Assembly (NCBI RefSeq): GCF_008831285.2
Contig: NC_045139.1
Span: 9,146,204-9,210,203 of the forward strand
Source of the DNA: Nymphaea colorata
Taxonomy: Eukaryota > Streptophyta > Magnoliopsida > Nymphaeales > Nymphaeaceae
Direction: 5' to 3'
Length of the DNA: 64,000 nt
Position numbers and translations under genes: made by a program. Positions 1 to 11,072 of the stretch are shown here, one piece after another. The stretch's first letter is position 1. Every line of letters starts with the position of its first letter. The notes beneath the pieces are model-generated. The model was not told the origin of the DNA. It made no database searches and saw only the letters and a list, made by a program, of their open reading frames with translations.

Positions 1-2532
1 AAATATTCCATTTGCAAGAGTTTTGTCCTGAAAATTCTCAATACGTCAGGACAAATAATTGGCTTAAGCTCTAAATATCACATCTAATGGAGAAATAAAG
101 ATCCCAATGTATACCCCTCTATTTTCATGGTGAGTTATCAATACCTTAAAACATTCCATTCTAGAATTTCTCGCTGAGCTCTTAACTTTAGCATTTGCCC
201 ACCTCAAGATATCTGAATCAGTTATCTCCCTGCCACTGGAGTGACGTGGTAGATTCTTTAGTAGATGGAGAATATTGTAGCGCATCAGTTGCCACAGAAA
301 AGCTGAAAGAACAGAGTCAAAAAAGAAAATGTAAACACTAAGAAAGACAAGTACATCAGTTACCAAAATAGACCAGACAATGTTTGCCAAAATTTTTTGC
401 ATTGGTTTCGTATAGATAACCTAATGGTTCTCACGTCGGTGCATGAGATTGCATGATATAATTCCTTGGCATTCACTAGATCCTAAAATTCTTAAAAGCA
501 AACACAAAGGTGTAATTGCTCAAAAATTCAAAATCTGAGAGATGTTCGAAAGCTTATTGTTCTAAACAAGAGGATATATAATAAACCTTTTTCCACAATG
601 AAAAGCAAACTTAAAGGGCAAAGGGATTTACCAAGAATAAGTTTCTTATTTCCTTGTACAATGTCATGTCCAGAAACATTAACAAGAGAAAACTTCAATT
701 GTTTTCCAATCATCACAACTTGATTACAGTTCTCCACTTTTCTGAACAATGTCTTAACTGGAGGCCTTGTTGCATGTTTCCAGTTAACTATTCCAGGTGA
801 CAGCTTGTCGAGAACCTCTAAAAGGACCCACCTACACATTAAATGATCTGTCATTTTGAAGACAACCAGGAACAGGAACTTAACTATTTAGAAATATTGA
901 ATCCTTACTGCCTTACCCATTTCTAACATCTTCAAAGATATTGTTAATGTAGATAGAGTTTCCAAGACTATTGATCCACATTCGAAATGATTTCTCCTCC
1001 CTGGAGACTAGTGTCTCTTCCAGAACAAATTCATTGACGGCAGGGAGATGCTTTGAGTGAGATGGCAGGCCATTCCTAAGAAATCACTAATTTAGTCAAA
1101 AAAAGTGAAACCACAATCACAAAATGAGGGGTCATTTACACTCTCAGTAAGTATGAAAGCAAGTCAGAGGAAGAAAATTCTTGGAGAAAATTGTCATATC
1201 TGTAATAAATGAGGATATTGAGAATCAATTATGAAAAGGAATTAACTTATATTATTGGACACACTCCATTGTCATAAAATAACATATTAGTATAAGTTGC
1301 AAAGAAACAACTGTCAAATATCCAGTCTGCTATGCTTCAAAGATTAATAGCCCATGCAGAGGCAGTCCCATCACTATTTAAACAATAAGATGACGATTGC
1401 AATAATTGCATTGAAGAAGGAACTCATAAATGTCCTTCATATGCAAAGTTAACTTGAAATGTAAGTTATTAAGACAGTTCATAATAACAAAAAGCTATTA
1501 CACATTTGTGTCCTACCAGTAAATGACTAGTCCATTTTCTCATCGTCCTAGACAGACATAGGTGCAACTTCTAAAATTATTAAGGACAACAAATATTTTA
1601 AATCAAATACTGGCTTGCTTTTGTTGAATATCATCACTTAAATGAACACTTTCTTCTTACCTATGTTGAAAAATGTGCGCCACAAAAGCAAGATTTAGAT
1701 TTGGTGAGCCATCTACTATATCTTTAGGTGTCAAATATCTCTTGCAACCAATTCTATCTGCATGTTCAAGGATTAGTTTCGCCCTTTCAGTGGGTTCCTT
1801 TACATCAAGAACTGTCCTTTTACTGTGTTCGGGTGCAAGCACATTCAGTAGAACAGCATAAGCCTCTCCATCCTGAACAAACAAAAAGTATTACTCAATA
1901 TATAAGGAACAGCTTTCTGACACCTAATGCTTCCAAGAATTTAGAAGCATGTCAGGATAGCAAGAAAAAGGCCACATAAACTATAAGTATCCAGAAGAAA
2001 TAAATACAGAATATCCTGGTAGTTTTGGTGTGCATAAGTTTACTTGTGGAAGATCAATTATATTTAGAAGTTGGTCAAGTTACTTTTAATACATTGAGAA
2101 GTGAATTGATCATGGTAAGGATCCAAAAGAAATGTAGGTTGAATAAGTTGAAGGTAACTCCTAAAAGAGACTCGACATGACCCTCTAGGAGCACACTCAC
2201 CCCCAAGGCCAAGGATATAGGTACTTGTAGGGTGCATGCTGACCTCAAATTTCATTAATCTTTCCAATATTGATAGGATATATCCCATTTTTGTTTAAAA
2301 AATAATTTGAAAAATAGTGACACATAAACTGCAGATGGCACTCAGTGTTAAAATGGATATACTTTTTAGATAATAAGAAGTAGAAATGTGAACACAAATT
2401 AGGTGCCAAACATGGACATTTCCTGAAACAGGTAATAAGATATGTTATGGATAAAGTCCTTGGTAACACCAACTCTTGAAGAACAGTTGTCTGTATATAT
2501 ATATATTATTATTATTATTATTATTATATGAT

Positions 2533-2571
<39 letters not shown>

Positions 2572-4315
2572 TGTTGTACGTATCGTACGATGCATATAGT
2601 CGCGTTTCAAAAATACGATACGATAGACCACTTGTATCGTACAGTTACAATGCATGCACTGTATCGTACGATACAATTACGATACATAATGATACAATTA
2701 TGATACGTTACGATACAGTTATGATATAGTTACGATACAGGTATGATACGTTAATTTTTACTGATTTTTTCATAATTTTTTCTATTTTTTCTGATTAATT
2801 TTTTTCCCACCTTTCTTCATTGCAAGTTGAGCGAGAGGCAGCAATTCTGGAATCTCCCGCACTCCACTATCAGAATGGTCTCCGATCAATGAAAGAAAGT
2901 AATGTGCTTCTCGCCTGAGCAAGTTGTTTATGTTCTCTCTTTATTCTTTTGTTTTTGTAGATCATATTGTCTTTGCGATGGAGGATGAGTCGGTGGCTTC
3001 TGTCGCATCCAACTCCATAATGGTGGGGGCGGGGATAGAGGGGAGTAGTAGTGGGTGGACATCTTTCGACGAAGGTGTCATAGCCGAATATGAAAGGGGG
3101 GGGGGGGGGGGGGGGGGAGAACGAAATCATCCCCCCAAACTGTTTTTTCACTAAAGAAGGAGCCATTGTTACTGTACCGGCTGTTCAAAGAAGGTCGGCT
3201 TGCCTAGGACTTGATCTTGGCACCAGTCCATAACGATCAAAGTAGAATCAAAAGCCGAATATGATACAGTTACAATACGTTACGATATTTTACAATACAG
3301 CATATCTTAAAGCCAGATCTATATGGCTTACAATACGCTTTTTACAACATTATATATATATATATATATTGCTCCTGTGACATAGAATACACTTACAGAG
3401 AAAGTTTAGAACAGTTGACTTCAAATTGCCTACCTTCACATCTGAAGAGAAGTTAGATATTGTTTTTCTATATCCAGCTTTCTTCAAATGAAAATTCATC
3501 CATCTCAGTAAAATCTTTTCAGGTGGTTGATTCATAAGCTCCTCGACATCCTGTTAGGTTATGGAAGTAAACTCTATGGTAAGGATAGGATCCAGTGAGA
3601 AACTTTAGAAAGTTCAAAAAATCAAAAGTAAAATGCAAAAGGAGATGGCTTGTTACTGAATAAATTCACCTTGCTGTCATCCACCAACTGCACCAACTGA
3701 GGTGTCTTCCTCAAGTTCAGGTCTGCCAGCAGTTGTATCTGAGATTAACAGGAAAAAAAAAAGAACTTCAGACCAAAGAAAGTTTTCAAATGTATAATGT
3801 ATACATACCATAAGACATGCACAAATTCATGATTATGAAGACAATCATCTAGCATTTTGTCATCGGAAGGCAAACAAAACTCACAATTCTCAAGAACTAA
3901 CATGATCTAACAAGAAAGTTAGAAATAGCTTGAAGAACTTACCTTGATAATTTGAAATATCAATCCGAGTACGAGATGTGGCTGAAAAGTAGAAAAATAC
4001 ATACATCATATAACTTGCAAGTTCATACTTGGAAAAACAACCATGAACGCATGCCACAAGCTGTACAGAATGATAAATCTAATTAAACATCTTCAAATAA
4101 AAGATTGAATCTAACTGACATAGTGACACCACATTTTCTTTTTTTCTGAGACGACAAAGAGCCCACCAGGATCAAGCCTTTCTCCCCCCAAGGTATGATG
4201 GTAAACCATTGGAGAATGGTTCAGACCTATGTCACATAGGTATGGGTATGGATTCGGGTACAGGTATGGCAATTTTAGAAGATCTTGGTACGGGGGTATG
4301 GCAAAAACAGTGTGT

Positions 4316-4357
<42 letters not shown>

Positions 4358-6490
4358 ACACACACACACACAACACATCATTAAGACAAATTTTAATAGT
4401 TTCTTTCATAATTTCTACACATAATCTGATAAAGCATAAATAAACTTACAAAAACATGGTTAACTGATCCAAAGGTACCTCCCCCATACCACTGTACCAG
4501 CATTGGTGTACCGTCATACTGGTACGTGGGCATAATCCACATACCAGTGTGACTTAGGTTCAGACACACATGACTCATCAATTGAACCGATCGCAGACTC
4601 CAACCAATTCGGTGACTCGTTATTTAATAATATAGTTAAACCTCAACTTGAGTTTCCTTGTTGTATCACAAATACACAAATTAGGCTTCCAATTTGCCCC
4701 ATGGAAATGTTTGCCAGATGATCTGATACCCAACTTGATCATTTCAAACTGGAAATAACGACATAAAAGATAGAACTTACACGCCCTTCTATTAAGTCTT
4801 CAGTACCAATATTCACAACTGTACATCCGATGGCTTTGGCAGAGTTGAGGCAAAGTGTGTGATTCTCGTTCCTCTCCCATGGATTAAGTGCGCCCTTTGT
4901 ATTGATTGTCCGATCATCAATAGTACCAGGAACAGCCACATTAATAAGCTTACTGCATCATGGCCATAAAATGTCTGAACGTTTACTGGGTCTACAAGTT
5001 CTTGTCAACGGAAAAGTATAAGTTCACAAGCATACCAGAGCAATACGCCATCTTTTACAATTTTAAAGAGGTCGTTAGTCAAAGGATCGATAGGAAGATA
5101 TTTTTTCAAAAATTGGTCTTCTGCAAGGTAGGCATTGATGTGAGAAACATAAGAAGCCTTCTCTGATTCGCTGATGGTGTGCAACAAGGTGGTTGTAGCA
5201 GCCTTCAGGAACGCTGATGAATTATTGATGCTTCCAATTTGAGCATCTATATGCTCTTGTAAACTCAAATGAACCTGTACGTGGAAAGAGAAGGAAAGGT
5301 TTAAGAAGATGAATATCCACATCGACCACGTACATCAAACTGTTGAGACCCTAGTTGCATGCTGCGGTCTTTGAAGTTTGAACATTACAGAGTAAACTCT
5401 CTCTGGAGAATGTAAGCATTTCTTAGAAGAACTTGAAGAAAATCTTAGCAGACGTATTAATTCAATGGAAATAATCCAGACTTTGCTTTATGCAATTTAG
5501 TGATCACAAACAGCACAGTCGACCAAATGTAATAGTTTCATATTGCTCTTGTCATAAATAAAAATGGTGAATCTTCGGCCCTGGGATAGAGCACTTTGAA
5601 CTCAACTATATAAGTAACTCCACAAGTGGTAAACCAACTTGCACCTATTCAACCATCTATCTTAGTGATTAGCATTTAAGCGATTCGGGAACATGAGTTT
5701 CAGTTCCTTTTCTTCATGTTGACATGTTACCAAATCATATATGGCTCCAATAAGAACTTCGCCAATACATTCAATCTAACCTATGAATGTAAGAGTTGTT
5801 GCGACTTAAATTTTGAGTTCCAACTTCAACCTTGTTCTCAGGCAGAACATTTCTTTTCAACCGTGCTTTTGCTGCAGCCTGCATGCGATCCATTTGACCA
5901 TCTGGGCAATGCATAATTTCTCATAGTCCAACAAGAAGTGCAGAAGCACAATGCCCAACTTATTTTTACCGCAAAGTGTGAGTCTTTGAGTCTCTTAGGC
6001 AAGTTATGACTCACACTTCTTCGGAAACAAAAAAAGAAGACTAAGGAAGGAAGGAAAACTGCATTTTGCAATAATCACATAAAAATGTGAAAAAGAGAGC
6101 ACTCACCCTAAGAAAAGTTTCAAAGTTTACTTCTTCATCCATGTTCTTATATTTGTTTCCCAAGAAGGAGGCTCTCTCCTCTTCTGTCAAAAACTCCCCC
6201 ACCACTTTGATGTTCGACATCCTTGACGGCAGGTCCCCAACTTTCACTTTCCCACATTCTCTCCTTATAGAATCAAACTTTAAAAGCCACCACAGAGAGA
6301 GAGAGAGAGAGAGCAGAAGCCAACCCCGATATCAGTATTTGAATGCAAGATAAAAGAATAAATGGGCAGAACCCGAGAAAAACGGAGTACAGATTTCACT
6401 CACATGAGACCTTAAGCTCCTCAGCTCCACTTGAGTGAACTGGTTTTGAAGCCATGGATCTGAAACTAAAACACCCACAAAGCCAGCCAT
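1..6490 (-). CDS. FIM: Fimbrin (actin-bundling protein), 3' end outside window
   Basis: Plant fimbrin cross-links actin filaments through two actin-binding modules, each made of two calponin-homology (CH) domains. Coding exons read on the minus strand: 6404-6490, 6107-6277, 5036-5274, 4781-4952, 3943-3981, 3670-3738, 3434-3550, 1661-1872, 917-1075, 632-831, 145-302, and 1-27 (partial). Every junction has GT/AG and keeps frame, giving about 550 residues; the family is usually 650-720, so roughly the last 100 or more lie outside. The start is the ATG at 6490, which opens [20 protein letters not shown], the standard fimbrin N-terminus. CH1 is at about 120-235 ([15 protein letters not shown]), CH2 about 265-370 ([14 protein letters not shown]), CH3 about 390-500 ([15 protein letters not shown]), and CH4 starts near 515 ([15 protein letters not shown]). 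Introns 4 and 7 carry transposon-like insertions. Identity is firm; which paralogue is not. Confidence 0.93.
2497..2571. repeat. TA/TTA microsatellite
   Basis: Impure (TA)n and (ATT)n array within fimbrin intron 7, immediately left of the GATACG-word element. A shorter TA run follows the element at 3350-3370. Confidence 0.9.
2572..3349. mobile_element. GATACG-word TIR element in fimbrin intron 7
   Basis: A 778-bp block inside a TA-rich stretch of the fimbrin intron. Its outer parts (about 2572-2760 and 3255-3345) are dense in degenerate GTATCG/CGATAC words in both orientations. The ends are inverted: left TGTTGTACGTATCG, right (reverse complement) TGTTGTAAAAAGCGTATTG. The interior (2800-3240) is unrelated to the word, is less AT-rich, and contains a 22-base G run at 3096-3117. 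Inserted in a TA array, so a target duplication cannot be read. Inferred non-autonomous DNA transposon; superfamily not determined. Confidence 0.6.
3096..3117 (+). repeat. Homopolymer of 22 G
   Basis: Uninterrupted G tract on the + strand (C tract in the sense of the fimbrin transcript), inside the GATACG-word element. Length is likely to be unstable or subject to sequencing error. Confidence 0.9.
4227..4558. mobile_element. GGTATGG-word TIR element with 7-bp target duplication
   Basis: A 332-bp block in fimbrin intron 4, packed with GGTATGG/GGTAC words in direct and inverted orientation and a central TA/CA microsatellite. Ends are inverted repeats: left CTATGTCACATAGGTATGG, right (reverse complement) CCTAAGTCACACTGGTATG. 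It is flanked by a perfect direct repeat TTCAGAC at 4220-4226 and 4559-4565. The duplication is direct evidence of insertion by a transposase. Superfamily unassigned. Confidence 0.72.
4318..4373. repeat. TA then CA microsatellite
   Basis: (TA)n at about 4318-4354 followed by (CA)n to 4373, in the middle of the GGTATGG-word element. Confidence 0.9.
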
Positions 6491-7980
6491 CGAAGGCAAA
6501 TGGTCTTCAAACCCCAAACCCCACAAAAAATTATCCTAAATATCTCTTTGTCAAGGCAAAAATTGGAGATGCCGAGAAGTTTGACGCTATAAAAATGATC
6601 TGAACACTAAAAATAAACACTAAGAAGAAGAAATGTGATCTTCAAGAAAAGGAGATCCTACAGGGGCTGCAGGCAACTAAGGAGAGGTGTAGGCTTTTCT
6701 TTCTCACTGATATTCTGTACAGCCGTTTGTATGTGTATGACCCACTATGAAAGCGGTAACCTTCTACATTTGAATTCTGTGGCTCCTTTTCAGTTTCCAT
6801 CCTTTATTTATTGCTCTGTGCTTTCCTTTTCGTAGTTTCGAGAAAGAAACAAATCTAGTAATAAATTTGAGGAAGCTCCAAACTTTAGTCGACTAGAGAT
6901 TTGAATCTGGAGTTTTCACGCGTTCATGCAACCCTGAGCCTGAGGCCGAGAGCTTCCTCCACCGACATGCCGGTAGGAGAAAAACACCCGTACATTTAAG
7001 TTCTATTAGAAGATTAGAGACCAAACTTTTCCATTTAGCGCATCCCCCTTTGAGGGTAACAGTAAAGAGGCACCCGTAAGTGCTCACTCGCAGCCGTCAG
7101 AAAAAGATTCGCCATTGTCAAAAGAATAAAAAAGATGAGGGATGTTCTCAAATTTCACGGCCCCAATATCGACTTTTTTCCTATAAAAGATTGACTACCA
7201 GTAAATGGTGAAAGAAATAGGCCAACTAATTTTTCAAATTTTTGTTGGGCTAGAACTTGGCAGGTTTTATGGAATTATCACATACGTCATCTCACCAACA
7301 ACTACATATATTTTTTGAAAATAATGCACCGTTTAATTTTGAATCTCACCAATGTCTACATTATTTTTGAAATTAATGCACCCTTTAGATTTTTGTATTT
7401 TTCAAAAATGTTTCGAGAAAATGTTAATATGTAGAGAATTACGTTTTTTTCAAATTCATGAGTAGATTGGCAAATCCATTAGTATCTAATCTTAGTGATA
7501 TGAACAAATTCATCACTGTTTATTTTTTAAATTAAATAAATTCTTCTTTGGTCAATCATGGTTGAAATACCAACATAACACATCAGTAGGGACACCAATA
7601 AATCAGATTTAAAAAAATTGGATATGGAAAAGATTCAACACTAGAATAAGAAATCAAATTGAACTTGGACTTCAAAAATGACATCTGATTGGATTTCAAT
7701 TCAAAATTTGATTTTAAATTTAGCTTTACATATCATATATCAAGTATCCACCAACTTTAAAAGTCAAGGTTTAACATAATATAATGTGGTTTGGATTCAC
7801 ATTAAATGTCATAGTCATGTTTGGTTGTAAATTTAAAAAATGGATTTGAAACAGATTGGATTGTGAATTAAGATTAATATTTGAATGTGGTTAAACTTTT
7901 TTTAAGTAATTATCCAATAAAAATGAATATGGGTAATAAGCGATTTGAATATGATCCATTGACATTTTTAAGTATCAAGT
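6491..7980. other. Fimbrin upstream region, no gene seen
   Basis: Fimbrin 5' UTR/promoter side followed by AT-rich intergenic sequence. No convincing TATA box could be tied to the start codon, and the open frames here are short and unrelated to known families. From about 7540 the DNA is rich in GATTT/AAATC words like the ATCCGATT blocks further right, but no ends could be found. Confidence 0.6.
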
Positions 7981-8414
7981 CCATAGTCACAAAAACGCAT
8001 TTTTCTCAAAAAAAAAACTTGAAAAAAACCTGATAAATTAAATGGCCGTTTAAAACTAAAAAAAAACATTTTTTTGAAAAAGTTAAAAACGAAAAAACGT
8101 GTTTTTAACCCTTTTTAACGTGCTTTTTTTTGCGTTTTTTCAATTTTTTTCACCTTTTTCATTTTTTCAATTTTTTTAATGCCAAACAGTTTTTTTTTCA
8201 TTTCTATTTTTTATTTGTTGCAAATATACTTATCATTTGATGTTTGTGTCATTAGTTTCCCACTTATTTTATTTTTTTCCAATTTTTAGTTTTTCAAATT
8301 TTTTAAAAATTTACTATATTTTTCTTGTTTTTTTCCTCTTTTTTCAAGCCCGCCATATTATACTCAAGAAAAACCTTGCTTTTTGAAATTCTGAGACGTT
8401 ATTTGTGACTATGG
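7981..8414. mobile_element. AAAACG/TTTTT-word TIR element
   Basis: A 434-bp block composed of AAAAACG, TTTTTGAAA and similar words. Ends are a long inverted repeat: left CCATAGTCACAAAAACG, right (reverse complement) CCATAGTCACAAATAACG. Flanks are only a weak match (GTATCAAGT against GTGTCAACA), possibly a decayed 9-bp target duplication. Inferred non-autonomous DNA transposon. Confidence 0.65.
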
Positions 8415-8519
8415 TGTCAACAAAGGAGCCAAGTGTTTCCCTTTTTTTATTGGAAAGAAACATTTCTAGTATTTTTAGAAAAAAAAACATAAAACATTTC
8501 AGTTATTCTATTAAAAGTA

Positions 8520-8838
8520 AGTTTGGGCATCAAGCCAGCCTAACACTCGAAACCCAGATTAGGGCCCAGCCCGACACCCAAAACCCAGGCTCGGGTCTTG
8601 CCCGATTAAATTAAAAATATGTTTTTAATTATAAAATAATATATAAATATAATTAATTGTAATAAAATATAATAATTATATATATAATTAATAAAATAAA
8701 TATCAAAAAATAATCGGGCTCATCCGAGCCAGCCCGGTAAATTATCAGGCCGGCCCGATGCCTTTTTTTTCGGACCGGAGCCCAAGTCGGGCATGGTATT
8801 GGGTACTGGACGGTGGCCCCACCGAATGCCTAGACTTA
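8520..8838. mobile_element. GCCCGA-word element with 10-bp flanking direct repeat
   Basis: A 319-bp block whose two arms (8521-8605 and 8715-8830) are dense in GCCCGA/TCGGGC/AGCCC words around an AT-only core. Flanked by the direct repeat ATTAAAAGTA at 8510-8519 and 8839-8848. Ends are imperfectly inverted (GTTTGGGCATC against GTCTAGGCATTC). A 9-11 bp duplication would fit Mutator-like elements, but this assignment is inference. Confidence 0.62.
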
Positions 8839-8848
8839 ATTAAAAGTA

Positions 8849-11072
8849 AACATTTTTTTTCAATTTTGTCTTTTTGTACCTGAAGCCTTTTTTTGTCATT
8901 CTCAAGCCTTACATTGGGCATGCAGCATTTGAACATAAGTAGTAAAGATTTTGCACATTTTTATAAGAAAGGGATGGTTTCAAGGAGTGCAGTTCCGCAT
9001 AACCCGACAGTGTGACTCACACTCTAGGGAAGATGGCCCAACTAGTGCTTGTGTCTAATATGGGGCCATGAAAAACTGCTTCCCTCTTACGTCATAACAC
9101 AGGAATCACCTCATCATCAAGGATGAATTTGGGGGGGAAATTACAAAAACATAAATTAATATAAGACCCCCATTTTACAAATCATGCTATTTTGTGCTCA
9201 ATATTCCATTTATTCATATTTTAGTCTTTTAAGGACCTTTTAGCTCACGAAGAAATGTTTTTTTTCCCTAGCATTTAAAAATCTTCTAGCGGGACAGCAC
9301 CCATCAGCTTGGGTATAGCGTATTGGGTAGTAAGGTGATTCACTTCAAAAAAGTCTGTGTCACAAAACCTGTGGTCATTGGTATGGTCCACAGGGCGAGA
9401 ACTACAGCTTCTATTAAAGGCTGTGAAAAAAGAAACACACTCTAAATAAATAAAAAATAAAATAAAAGACTGAACAATAAATATCAGAAACCAAGTTCGA
9501 TATCAAGTTAGATGGAGATAGGTCGATATTTTACCAGTTTATAGTTTATATCAAGTACCATAACTCGATTATTGAACTCTGAACTTGACATGACTAAAAA
9601 AAATAAAATAAAAAATTTTATGCATATTTTTTATTAGTTACAGAACTTAGGAATCGTTTAATTTTGTTAGATTTTGTGTGGAAGTTGTTAGAAATTTTCA
9701 TTTTTATGTTTTTAGTTTTTTTTTTTTATATATTTCTTCTGTATTTTACTTGTTAACTGGAAAACCGTAAGAATGATTGTTAATAAGTTGGAATACGATT
9801 GACTCGATTTGATTTGGCCGATAGCCTAAACCTTTTTAAAAATTTATTAGATCCCAAAACCATGAACTGTCTCTCTCATAAAACCTTACTTATGTTAACC
9901 ATCTGCATCTGACCTACAATGATGGCTAGAGAATGATCCTGATTATGATGGATAGGGCTCTGAGCTCGTGCTTAACTGAAAACTCGAGCTTATAAACAAG
10001 TCGATTTCAAGTTACATGAGTTTGACTCGATTAAACTCGAGTAAGCTCGTTTAATATAAGTTATCTTTTTCCTTTTTATAATTTCCAAATTCAAAACCAA
10101 AGAAAGAGATCAAGTCAAATGAAGAGTTAATAAACAAGCTTAAACCAGTCATAACTTGAGCCAGGACTTAAATCTGTCGAATGAAGCTCAAGCTTAACTT
10201 ATGCAGCTGGACTCAAGCAAAACATTGTCAGTGTTTTCAAAACAACCAAGTGGTGCAGAAGTTGATTAGATCCATCGCACGGTTTGGCCAACCAAGTCCG
10301 AATCCCCATACTTAACTCATCCAAATCCAATCCGTTGCAGTCCCTTGGGGCCCGTGCATGCACCCACTTACACCAGATATAATATAGTCCACCATGATGA
10401 ACCAGATCACATGTTGGATCCCGTTAGGTGTCTTTGTCCCCACAGAGGGAAAAAAACAGAGAGATCTATTAAATTCTAAGAGGCGGGAAGAGGAAAAGGG
10501 AAAGAAAAGACAATATTGGTAACTGTAAACAAACAAGAAAACTGTCTTAATAAAGCCAACAAGCAGGTCAAGGTAAAATATTTCAAGCCTTGAAGGTTGA
10601 AAGCTCTGCGACAAAAACAGTGAAGCGATAGAAGGCACTACCAGACATTCCCCATAAGAACAAAAAACAGAGGACCAGTTGAATTAGAAACAGCCAAGCA
10701 GATTACTCAAATTTAGGGTACATCATGTTCCACACATCTTCCTGTTCTACCATTTTGTCTTTAGGATAGCTCCCCCAATGTACAGGCTGTGAAACCATCC
10801 ATCAGTATCAATGGTGGTGGCTGAAATAGTTTCCAGGCCAAAAAACCAGCCATGGAAACCGTTGGGAACACCTTGATTGAATAATGAAGTTCCCGACTCC
10901 GGAATCATGGAAGTAACGGCTACAACAACTGAAAATTACAGTGGAAAATGTCCTATGAGAATGGCTACGACATAGAGGGACTTAATCTACATACATCACT
11001 AACTGCAAGGTGATGAATCCTCAGATAAAGACTGGAACTTGAGTACTAGTTGCCAAGATGAGGAGACTGAGG
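8849..11072. other. Intergenic region with CTCGAG-rich block
   Basis: No gene seen. Positions 9955-10225 are dense in CTCGAG/GAGCTC/AAGCTC words, resembling the other word-dense blocks, but I could not find matching ends or a target duplication. About 10700-11072 is probably the 3' UTR of the RhoGDI gene, which is transcribed toward it. Confidence 0.5.

Noticed and set aside
5834-5890. Minus-strand [16 protein letters not shown]-like stretch preceded by a TGCAG acceptor, first taken as a fimbrin exon
   Set aside because: Exons 2 and 3 join in frame without it (FLR then VHLSLQEH), and the family has no such insert.
6264-6277. Alternative acceptor TATAAG for fimbrin exon 2
   Set aside because: It breaks frame with exon 1; the acceptor before TTTGATTCTATAAGG restores the family-typical RRECGKV.
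9290-9425. A-box-like TAGCGTATTGGG, considered as a tRNA-derived SINE
   Set aside because: No B box at the right distance and no flanking repeat.
9955-10225. CTCGAG-word block as a TIR element
   Set aside because: Word-dense like the others, but no inverted ends or target duplication could be read, so it is not called mobile.
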